A stretch of DNA of 21,883 nt, from NCBI GenBank assembly GCA_018992685.1, contig JACVGT010000045.1:1-21883 (forward strand), read 5' to 3'. This stretch comes from Theionarchaea archaeon. Its GTDB lineage: Archaea > Methanobacteriota_B > Thermococci > Methanofastidiosales > SZ-28-30. The notes beneath the pieces are model-generated. The model was not told where the DNA came from, did not search any database, and was given only the letters and a program-made list of their open reading frames with translations. Made by a program: the position numbers and the translations under genes. Below, in pieces: positions 15,657-21,883 of the stretch. Numbering within the stretch: the first letter of the stretch is position 1; each line of letters starts with the position of its first letter.

Positions 15657-16931
15657 ATGAGGAAAGGAATATCTCTATGTATCTTCATGGGTTGTCTGGC
15701 ATGCAGTTGTGTCATGCAGCACCATAGTGTCGAATGGCCTATGTTCATGTATGATCCTCAGCATACAGGCTATTCTCTTTCACGAATGCCTGAATCTTTG
15801 CGCCTCGTATGGCAATCCAAAGAATTTGACAGCTACATGAGTCATGTCATTGTATCTGAAGGAAGAGTAGTTGCAGTACTCGGAGACAGACATGTCATTT
15901 CGCTAGATATGACAGATGGATCTTTCCAATGGAATGTCGACGGAGATTTCGCAGCATATCCTGCAGCAGATAAGGGCGAGATATTCGTGGGTGTTTACGA
16001 TGGAATCCTCTGTCTGGATTCTGTCACAGGGGATCTGCTGTGGAAATATGAAGACAAAGGACTCCGTTACGTTAGTTCCCCTCCTACTATTGTTGGTGAT
16101 CATCTCTTTGTTGGTACAGGATGTGAATTTTTCCAACTCGTAGACGACTTCTCAGACACGGTAACAGATCCTTTTGAAGCGCAAGAAAGGATGCTTTGTA
16201 TTGACGTAGAGAGTGGGGAGATCATATGGGAGTTCCATGGAAAAGAGATAATCTATGATTCCCCAACATATTTTGACGGCCGAGTATTCATCCGCGAAGG
16301 GAGCAACATAGGTTGCCTGAATGCAGATACAGGAGAACTCATCTGGGAAAAAGACGTGGAAGTGGGTCATCATCTCTGTCTCTCAGATGATGGAAAAAAG
16401 ATCTTTCTCGAATCATATGGAGGAGTCTTGGAGTGTCTCAACAGTGACAGTGGTGAATCTTTGTGGCAATTTGACTGTGGAAGTTCAATCACTCTCCCTA
16501 TTGCTTCTGGATATGGGCATGTATTCTGTGGTTCTGAGGATGGGGTACTCTACTGTGTTGATTCTGACCGAGGGGACCTCATCTGGAAAAGAGAGTTGGG
16601 AAACTTCCCCAGCGCAGTGGGGAGAAGGCAGGTTAATATTCTTATCCTTGCTGATAAGAAAGTGGCAGTAGCTGCAGGAAAGACACTGTACATCCTGGAC
16701 GCCCGGTCAGGTAAGACTCTTGACTCCTACGCGGTTGAAACGTGGATAGATTCTATTGCCCTTTCTGATGGAATGCTCATCGTAAGCGAGGCGACTGGTC
16801 GTGTTTTATGCCTGGGATCATCTCAAGATTCCACATATCTGGCAGGGGTATTCATCCTTGCCATAGTAGCCATCATCGTGCTCTTGATACTTGTAAGGAA
16901 AAAAGGCGGAATATTCGAGAGAAAAGAATGA
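15657..16931 (+). CDS. PQQ-repeat beta-propeller protein, exported and membrane-anchored at the C-terminus
   Basis: From ATG 15657 the product has 424 residues. A signal sequence (residues 1-18, Cys-rich end CLACSC, possibly a lipoprotein-type site) leads to at least seven PQQ-like blades. Their repeat is [VI]-x-C-[LIV]-[DN]-x-x-[ST]-G-[DE]-x-[LI]-W: for example ILCLDSVTGDLLWKY, MLCIDVESGEIIWEF, IGCLNADTGELIWEK and VLYCVDSDRGDLIWKR. A single C-terminal helix (LAGVFILAIVAIIVLLILV) and a basic tail follow. It resembles BamB-like and quinoprotein-like propellers in fold, but nothing shows bound PQQ. The extension up to an ATG at 15594 is hydrophilic and would spoil the signal sequence, so I reject that start. 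It is probably paralogous to the partial gene at 1-161. It is followed, like that one, by a DAFL-family gene. Confidence 0.85.
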   Translation: MRKGISLCIFMGCLACSCVMQHHSVEWPMFMYDPQHTGYSLSRMPESLRLVWQSKEFDSYMSHVIVSEGRVVAVLGDRHVISLDMTDGSFQWNVDGDFAAYPAADKGEIFVGVYDGILCLDSVTGDLLWKYEDKGLRYVSSPPTIVGDHLFVGTGCEFFQLVDDFSDTVTDPFEAQERMLCIDVESGEIIWEFHGKEIIYDSPTYFDGRVFIREGSNIGCLNADTGELIWEKDVEVGHHLCLSDDGKKIFLESYGGVLECLNSDSGESLWQFDCGSSITLPIASGYGHVFCGSEDGVLYCVDSDRGDLIWKRELGNFPSAVGRRQVNILILADKKVAVAAGKTLYILDARSGKTLDSYAVETWIDSIALSDGMLIVSEATGRVLCLGSSQDSTYLAGVFILAIVAIIVLLILVRKKGGIFERKE

Positions 16932-17281
16932 ATTCCCCATAGCTTGAGATTCAAGACAAGATACGCTAATCACCACGTAGCGGCGAATCATTCAAATGAG
17001 GGAACTGTGAAGCTCCAATGAAGCCATCACTCTCGACTATATTGACGCGACTGTATTGACGCTGAAACTGAGACAAAGGCACGAACAAAGGAAATAACAA
17101 TAGCAGATGAACTGAGGTAGATATGCAGCAGAGAACGTGAAAAACACAAAAATGAGAAGGGAAGCTTATATATTGCTGATCGAAATAATGGTTATGTTAT
17201 CAGGAACCCATGCAATGCCAATGGTTCTTTATGCACACAATGTAATAGTGTGTAAAACGTGAAGTAAGACCAGGTGAGTGT
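16932..17281. other. 350-base spacer with tandem 14-bp repeat and a promoter
   Basis: GACTATATTGACGC (17035-17048) is repeated directly as GACTGTATTGACGC (17049-17062), one base different. A TATA-like CTTATATATT lies at 17165-17174 and predicts transcription from about 17195. This would give the gene at 17282 a leader of about 87 bases. A 22-codon frame opens at ATG 17194 within that leader; I cannot tell whether it is translated. I see no other gene. Confidence 0.4.
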
Positions 17282-17947
17282 ATGACGATCCAGCAGGAGA
17301 TTCTTAACGTTGTCGATGCCTTTTTGGATGGCAAGATAACACCAGAAGAAGCGGTCGCAAGAGCGAAAACCCTGATGAAAAGAGCGAGAGACCCATGTGA
17401 TGATCCACCCTCTGCTCTCACAACTATAGTAATCGGACTGGAACCCGACCCCCATGTGGAGAAGCCTGACCCTGAGGAAGTGAGGAAAGAGCTTCTTCTG
17501 GATAGGGAAGTATTAAGGCGCGGTGTTCCCTGCCCTGACAAAGAACAAACCAAAACAATGGATGCTTTTCTTTTCGCATATAAGGTTGGAAAATATGTTG
17601 TACGCTGTCATATCAAGAAAGATGAGAAAGGAAACCGAGTACTGGAATTCGTAGAAAAGTCTTGGGAAGGAGAACAGACATGCTACAGGCACGTACCTAT
17701 CCCTCTCAAGAAGACTGAACCACCTCCATCCAAAGAAGACATCGAAGAAAAGGAGAATGCATACAAATCCCAGAATATAACCAGAGAAAAGGCTCTCGAA
17801 TGGGTAATAGATCAACTGCAGAAAAAGGGTACGTATGAAACGTACCGTAGTCTCTTGAGGGTTTACTGGGTGCTCTTAAGACAGGATCAAAGCCATGAAC
17901 CAGACAGTGTTCTCTACGGAAAGGGGGACTACATGAATAAGTGGTGA
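17282..17947 (+). CDS. Uncharacterised 221-residue protein of the DAFL small-gene family
   Basis: The ATG at 17282 follows GGTGAG by four bases. The product is hydrophilic with no signal or membrane segment, so it should be cytoplasmic. The N-terminal 50 residues are predicted helical (IQQEILNVVDAFLDGKITPE) and match the 55-residue protein at 271. The middle (about 90-150) looks like a small beta-rich domain (FLFAYKVGKYVVRCHI, RVLEFVEKSW). A Pro-rich linker (PLKKTEPPPS) leads to a helical C-terminus (ITREKALEWVIDQLQKKG). I recognise no family. A decayed copy of its 3' end lies at 15397-15475. A perfect 7-bp inverted repeat with a five-base loop lies inside the gene at 17828-17846. Its repeated position after propeller genes suggests a working partnership with them, perhaps a cytoplasmic partner, regulator or immunity-like factor; this is inference. 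Confidence 0.72.
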   Translation: MTIQQEILNVVDAFLDGKITPEEAVARAKTLMKRARDPCDDPPSALTTIVIGLEPDPHVEKPDPEEVRKELLLDREVLRRGVPCPDKEQTKTMDAFLFAYKVGKYVVRCHIKKDEKGNRVLEFVEKSWEGEQTCYRHVPIPLKKTEPPPSKEDIEEKENAYKSQNITREKALEWVIDQLQKKGTYETYRSLLRVYWVLLRQDQSHEPDSVLYGKGDYMNKW

Positions 17948-18029
17948 CCCAGTCTGAATAACCTCTATTTCTTGCTGTTCCAGCATAAAAACCATACATA
18001 TCCAGCTTTTCAAGGACCCCAGATAGCTG

Positions 18030-18192
18030 CCTTTCACAGCAGGATCAGTGCCAGAAAAGGTAGGAAGAAGGCTAGTGGCTGTTGCTAGAAAACTCTCAGT
18101 GTTCATCTATCACATGCTGAAGAGAAGGGAGAGGTACAACTACTTCAACCCCGCAACTTATGTGCGAAAGTTTAAAAGGTTCCATCGCTTGG
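18030..18192 (+). pseudogene. Relic of an IS110-family transposase (C-terminal end)
   Basis: The frame reads KVGRRLVAVARKLSVFIYHMLKR followed by YNYFNPATYVRKFKR. This matches the C-terminal end of IS110-type transposases, where a K-[KR]-x-x-[LV]-VA-x-A-RKL-x-x-x-[IL]-[WY]-HML core is followed by a Tyr/Pro-containing tail. A stop codon (18024-18026) closes the frame upstream, and the catalytic DEDD and Ser domains are absent, so this is a remnant only. It shows that an insertion element once sat in this spacer. Confidence 0.62.
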
Positions 18193-18208
18193 CAGGAGCA
18201 ACCCCCAA

Positions 18209-18237
18209 CCGACTGCGGATGGCCACGGCCAAGTCGG
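18209..18237. repeat. Hairpin-forming inverted repeat beside the transposase relic
   Basis: CCGACT (18209-18214) pairs with AGTCGG (18232-18237), and the inner TGGCC (18220-18224) pairs with GGCCA (18227-18231). A five-base bulge lies on the left side. The G+C content is higher than in the surroundings. It could be part of the old insertion element end or a structured RNA segment. Confidence 0.45.
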
Positions 18238-18323
18238 CTGTGGTCTCCTCATCAATACCATTCCCTGAAAAGGCCATACAGTCCTGCTGATAAAGACTGA
18301 GGAGGAACGTCAGTAGGAGAATT

Positions 18324-18494
18324 TAAACTGGAATCAATATTACTCAACTCGTGAATAGATGGAGAGATACCAGTTCTTCATGGCATACTGATACTCAATC
18401 TTATTGCTATGATGGACTAGATCGCCTGACCTCTGCTAATTGTAACTCCTGGTCCCATAACCACTCGTATGACAAAACACTTGGGATGTGCGAG
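18324..18494 (+). pseudogene. Relic of an RHS/YD-repeat protein
   Basis: The frame reads GINITQLVNRW, then TQSYCYDGLDRLTSA and later HSYDKTLGM, the recurring signature of RHS repeats (YD-x-x-GN-[IL]-T and Y-x-YDGLDRLTSA). Only about one and a half repeats survive. A TAA precedes the fragment and the tail after 18494 no longer looks like the family. RHS proteins are large secreted or surface proteins, often carrying toxin domains; this is a leftover of one. Confidence 0.72.
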
Positions 18495-18570
18495 GACAGA
18501 TTCCGGTCGATACCGGTGACCATATTCCACAAATAGCAATATTAATATGATTGAGGGAAGGACAATCATC

Positions 18571-20028
18571 ATGAGAAGGAACTTCGTAATCCTAACAGGG
18601 ATTTTGTCGGTGATTACTTTCAGTTTATTTATCTACTTGGAATCATCTACAAATATCGCACCAGGCTGGAGCGATCCCATCAAGATCCAAGAGAGAGGGT
18701 TCGAGCCTAAACTAGCATATCATAACGGGGAACTGTGGCTTGCTTTCCATGAACCTTCAGGGGGTACAGGCAGACTGATCAAAACCACTCATTCTTTTGA
18801 TGGCGTGGAATGGTCATCTCCTTTTCCCCTGGTGAAACGATCTCCCCAGGACTGTTCCCGTCCCAATATCGTTCAGTGGCTGGAAAGACCTGATGGCACC
18901 CTATGGTTCCTATGGAGTGGAGGAACCAAAGAGGAAGAGTGTCCAGAAGTGCTGTACTGTGCTTTCCCTCTCAGTGATACAGAGTGGTCCAGCCCTCAAG
19001 AAATTCATCGTCTTGACCGGGATTATTTCATTCATATGGCTGAGAATACTCCTGATGGTGGGCTTGCGATTCTCGGAGAGCGGGAAAAGACAGGGTATGT
19101 CATGATCGAGGGAGAAAGAGTGCCAGTCACTCTGGGGTTTGAATGTTTTGTTCAGTCTTCAGATGAGCCTTCTGTATGGAGTCCTCCTTTTGTGCTCTCT
19201 GACGCAATGATTACAGACTGCATTGATATTTTTCTGGATATGAAAGGGGTGCTATATGTTGTATATACTGAACGAGGAGACATAGATCTGGCCCTGATCC
19301 GAACTTCTGAGGATGGAGTCACCTGGGGGGAACCTATAGAAATTCTGGATGAACCAGTAGGTGAGGGACAGGTTCTCCAACAAGGCCCGGATGAATTTGT
19401 GTTCTTCTTCACGGGAAAATCCCGATCAATTGTCATGATGCGTTCCTCTGATGGTCTCCAGTGGGGTGAGCGCAGTCTGGTTTTTAAATGGGATTCATAT
19501 CCCGATTTTGATGTAGCAAAATCAGATGATGGTATTTTCTGGATTGTATTTGAGGGTGAAGAGGGCCTGTATATCATGCACTACTCAGATCAGGACTATT
19601 ATGAGGACATACCATGGATGAAGACTAATACATGGAAGCACGGGTTAATTTCTGTTGGCGCTGCTCTCTTTGTTGGTGCCGTGGTGGTTGGTTTAGGAAT
19701 TCTCAAAGATTTTCTCCATCTGTCTGAACGCTTTTTTTTTCAATGGCTGTATACACACGTATCAAAGATGAAGAGAAGAGAGTTCAGCAAAAGAGAACGC
19801 AGGGTGATCGGAGGAGCAGTCCTTGTGACTGGTATATTGGCCTTCTCTGTTGCGTTCATCTTTCTGGGAACGTGTACAGCGTGGCTCGTAATTGCGATGT
19901 TCTCCACTCTTCTCGTGATCCTCATCTATCTATACAAAAAGGAAGGAAAGTACTACTGGTATCTTATTTATTGGATCTGCTATACTGTGCTAATGTGGGC
20001 AATTGCATCATCTCAATGCACAGAATAG
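18571..20028 (+). CDS. Asp-box beta-propeller protein with a four-helix C-terminal membrane domain
   Basis: From ATG 18571 (GAGGGAAGGA eight bases before; the ATG at 18547 is less likely) the product has 485 residues. A signal helix (FVILTGILSVITFSLFIYL) precedes a propeller domain with Asp-box-like motifs SFDGVEWSS (about 65), SEDGVTWGE (about 250) and SSDGLQWGE (about 295), plus recurrent DG-x-[LI]-W-[FI] strands. After about residue 355 there are four hydrophobic helices (LISVGAALFVGAVVVGLGIL, VIGGAVLVTGILAFSVAFIF, AWLVIAMFSTLLVILIYLY, YLIYWICYTVLMWAIA) with a basic loop between the first two. It differs from the other two propellers, which end in one helix. The transmembrane bundle could pass a signal or form a complex. 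No sialidase catalytic residues are evident. A/T-rich AATATTAATATGA just upstream may be its TATA element. Confidence 0.78.
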   Translation: MRRNFVILTGILSVITFSLFIYLESSTNIAPGWSDPIKIQERGFEPKLAYHNGELWLAFHEPSGGTGRLIKTTHSFDGVEWSSPFPLVKRSPQDCSRPNIVQWLERPDGTLWFLWSGGTKEEECPEVLYCAFPLSDTEWSSPQEIHRLDRDYFIHMAENTPDGGLAILGEREKTGYVMIEGERVPVTLGFECFVQSSDEPSVWSPPFVLSDAMITDCIDIFLDMKGVLYVVYTERGDIDLALIRTSEDGVTWGEPIEILDEPVGEGQVLQQGPDEFVFFFTGKSRSIVMMRSSDGLQWGERSLVFKWDSYPDFDVAKSDDGIFWIVFEGEEGLYIMHYSDQDYYEDIPWMKTNTWKHGLISVGAALFVGAVVVGLGILKDFLHLSERFFFQWLYTHVSKMKRREFSKRERRVIGGAVLVTGILAFSVAFIFLGTCTAWLVIAMFSTLLVILIYLYKKEGKYYWYLIYWICYTVLMWAIASSQCTE

Positions 20029-20310
20029 GTCTGCTATCTGTCGAGTAGGTGAGAGACGATTTCAGTGGTTGATTATGAAATATCTATATAGTCGATGCTT
20101 CATAAAGACCATGTCTGCCACTCGGGAGGTATGCTGTGGACAACATACATTCATGGTGGCTAATGGTACCGACTCGTATCAGGACGAGCGAAAGAAATAA
20201 ATATGTTGGAAAACTATCTTTTCTCATTCGCTTGGCAGCGTGGACTGATCTCCCAAAACCCACACCTCCACCAGTAGTATGAACAAGAGGGTAGGGATGG
20301 AGTGATTCAA

Positions 20311-21510
20311 ATGGTAGGTATCTCGAAGAAAAGGATGATGATAGTACTCATATGCTTTGCATTAGCGTCCTCTGCAGTATTCCTTTCCCTAGGACTCAAT
20401 GAATCCTTCAAGATGTCAAGGGAATCATTGGCACACTCAGACTACTTCCAGTGTTGCGAGACCAATCCTCGTTTCAGCGCTTGGTACATTGTTCAAGCAG
20501 GAGACATGAAGTACGCTGCAGATAGAAAAGATAGTCTCGTGCGGATTTGGAGGTCCAAAGATGGCTGTACATGGACAGAAATTGAGCCTCCCCGCTTTCA
20601 AGATTTCCAGTTATTATCCCTGCAACTCTGTGAGACGGAGCAGGGCCAACTGGGAGTCATCTGGCAGGAAACGCATGATGAAGAGGAAGGAGAATCGAGA
20701 ACAACTTTCTTCTGCAGCGTCTTTGCTGATGAAACTTGGTCAGAACCCAGGGTTCTCTTTAACAGAAACGAGTACTGCGCAATCGAGGATGTCACTGTTC
20801 TGGAAGATGGTAGTATCCTTATCATCTGGGATGAGGCTCATTTCATCACTTATGAGGTTGGAGATCGTACAGTGAGGGGGTCAGGATGCACTATTGTGTA
20901 TAGAGCTTATGTGAATAAGAGTGATGTGATTAACAAGAATGATGTGACTATTGAACAGGTGATGGAGCCTGAAAGTGAGAAATATTGCAGAATGAGTGCA
21001 GTATCATTGGTTAAGAATGGACAACGCATCTGGTGTGTATTCAGATATGGGGATTGGAGCTCTGACTCTCTCTACAGGTCGTGGTCTGCAGACGGGAAAA
21101 CGTGGAGCACCCCAGAGCAATTTGAGATCCCTGGTGTTAATGTCGAAGAGGTGTTCTTTTTACCTGATGGCACCATATGTGCTATTGGGAGGAAAGAAGA
21201 AGACTTCTGGACGCGTCCTGCGACCCACTACTTCTTGTGTTATTCTCAAGATTGGAAGCAGTGGAATAGGCAAGAACTCTTCTCGTTTGACAGATCTCCG
21301 GTATCCGTAATGCTGACTGAACATGAATCAAGGATATGGGGATTTGCCACCGGATTCGGCGGGTTCTCCCTAAGAATTCCTGATCATCCACATACACTAA
21401 CATCGGGAAGCGATTACCTGCGTAGGCTGTACCTTGCTACAGGATTCTTGTCCCTGTGCCTTGCTTTTCTACTCTCACTGCACTGGCTCGGTTCGAAGGA
21501 AGGAAAGTAG
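20311..21510 (+). CDS. Membrane-anchored Asp-box beta-propeller protein, paralog of the one at 14221
   Basis: The product (399 residues from ATG 20311, GGAGTGAT four bases before; GTG 20302 is the alternative) has a signal helix (MIVLICFALASSAVFLSLGL), a propeller domain, and a C-terminal helix (LYLATGFLSLCLAFLLSLHWL). Asp-box-like motifs are SKDGCTWTE (about 85), SADGKTWST (about 262) and SQDWKQWNR (about 314). Shared with the protein at 14221 are the E/N-YC motif, G[ST]GC followed by a hydrophobic strand, RIWCVF, and the C-terminal YLATGF/SLATGV anchor start, so the two arose by duplication. Divergence is considerable, so the duplication is not recent. It probably lies on the outer face of the membrane. 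Its ligand is unknown. Confidence 0.78.
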   Translation: MVGISKKRMMIVLICFALASSAVFLSLGLNESFKMSRESLAHSDYFQCCETNPRFSAWYIVQAGDMKYAADRKDSLVRIWRSKDGCTWTEIEPPRFQDFQLLSLQLCETEQGQLGVIWQETHDEEEGESRTTFFCSVFADETWSEPRVLFNRNEYCAIEDVTVLEDGSILIIWDEAHFITYEVGDRTVRGSGCTIVYRAYVNKSDVINKNDVTIEQVMEPESEKYCRMSAVSLVKNGQRIWCVFRYGDWSSDSLYRSWSADGKTWSTPEQFEIPGVNVEEVFFLPDGTICAIGRKEEDFWTRPATHYFLCYSQDWKQWNRQELFSFDRSPVSVMLTEHESRIWGFATGFGGFSLRIPDHPHTLTSGSDYLRRLYLATGFLSLCLAFLLSLHWLGSKEGK

Positions 21511-21700
21511 TCTCCTCTGGAGAAGGGAGATGGGATCGATCTTCGTTCTCGTTCTGTTGTATTTAGGGCTTAAACCGAAATATTCATATACGGGGAAAAA
21601 AAATCAGAGGTGGCGTGGAACCGTATGAACAAAGAAGGAGTATCTTCCTTCTTTCATTTTCCATGCAAGAATCTAAATATTCCCATTGGGAGGTAGAGCA

Positions 21701-21814
21701 ATGAAGTATATAATAGTCAAGGGATGGCACGAGTATAATAGTCTGCAAGAAAGATCAGAGGAGGAGGAATCTTCTCCTGGTGCATCATCGAGATATTGGA
21801 AAGTTGGGAGTTGA
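21701..21814 (+). CDS. Possible 37-residue small protein
   Basis: ATG 21701 is preceded by GGGAGGTAG (21688-21696), four bases away, a good ribosome site, and by a CTAAATAT box (21672-21679) placed for transcription from the ATG. The short product contains an acidic run (SEEEESS) and resembles nothing I know. Within it the decamer TATAATAGTC occurs twice, at 21709-21718 and 21734-21743, 25 bases apart. These could instead be promoter elements for the next gene. The frame ends eight bases before the likely start of the following gene. Confidence 0.3.
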   Translation: MKYIIVKGWHEYNSLQERSEEEESSPGASSRYWKVGS

Positions 21815-21821
21815 ATGACAT

Positions 21822-21883
21822 ATGAGAGAAGAAATCCTAAGAATCCTGACACAGAATACGGGAGATCTCCCAAAAAGAAGGCG
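21822..21883 (+). CDS. N-terminus of a possible winged-helix DNA-binding protein (3' partial)
   Basis: ATG 21822 follows GGGAGTTGA by seven bases. The twenty visible residues (MREEILRILTQNTGDLPKRR) have the look of the first helix and turn of an archaeal winged-helix regulator, but far too little is visible to be certain. A competing frame opens at ATG 21814 and is also open to the window edge. Confidence 0.4.
   Translation, partial: MREEILRILTQNTGDLPKRR

Noticed and set aside
17188-17262. Small frame in the leader of the gene at 17282
   Set aside because: It is 22-24 codons, with only TATA spacing in its favour; too weak to list as a gene, though noted in the spacer entry.

Overview
The window looks archaeal. 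Several genes have a TATA-like box about 26 bases ahead of the start codon, implying leaderless or nearly leaderless mRNAs (padR 7478, copA 11149, 13382/13385, 14221). Other genes carry Shine-Dalgarno sites of the GGAGGTGATC type. Arg codons are mostly AGA/AGG, base composition is moderate, and the gene content (UPF0182 protein, PadR regulator, two-HMA CopA, SHOCT protein, membrane winged-helix regulator) fits an uncultivated euryarchaeal lineage. I cannot place it more exactly from sequence alone.

Left part (1-8.7 kb): the 3' end of a PQQ-type beta-propeller gene, a 55-codon gene related to the N-terminus of a longer gene at 17.3 kb, and a 1008-residue UPF0182 membrane protein. Facing these on the minus strand is a padR gene, overlapped by a BtrH_N/DUF4872 (C39-like fold) gene that seems to lack a standard start codon. 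Further along is a gene fusing a 12-helix MFS transporter to a SAM methyltransferase. A near-perfect 20-bp palindrome lies between the padR TATA box and its start. A cysteine synthase is divergent from padR. PadR, the acyltransferase-like protein and the transporter-methyltransferase make a plausible small-molecule modification and export cassette.

Middle part (8.7-12.8 kb): a Cu+-type P1B ATPase (copA, minus) is divergent from a small membrane-anchored winged-helix regulator. This is followed by a secreted protein with four 25-residue DxDxDG repeats, each holding a Cys, and a SHOCT-domain membrane protein separated from it by a terminator-like hairpin. A metal-handling neighbourhood is the natural reading.

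Right part (12.8-21.9 kb): an accessory region with a geneless stretch, an unknown five-helix membrane protein, and a run of secreted or membrane-anchored beta-propeller proteins (three with Asp-box motifs, one with PQQ repeats). These are interspersed with one intact and one decayed copy of the gene family first seen at 271. Relics of an IS110-type transposase and of an RHS/YD-repeat protein lie between 18.0 and 18.5 kb. The pairing of PQQ propeller with this small-gene family occurs at both ends of the window, and a decayed copy of the family follows an Asp-box propeller gene. This points to repeated duplication of a propeller plus partner module, which is the best candidate here for an undescribed system. 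The window ends in the first codons of what may be a DNA-binding protein.
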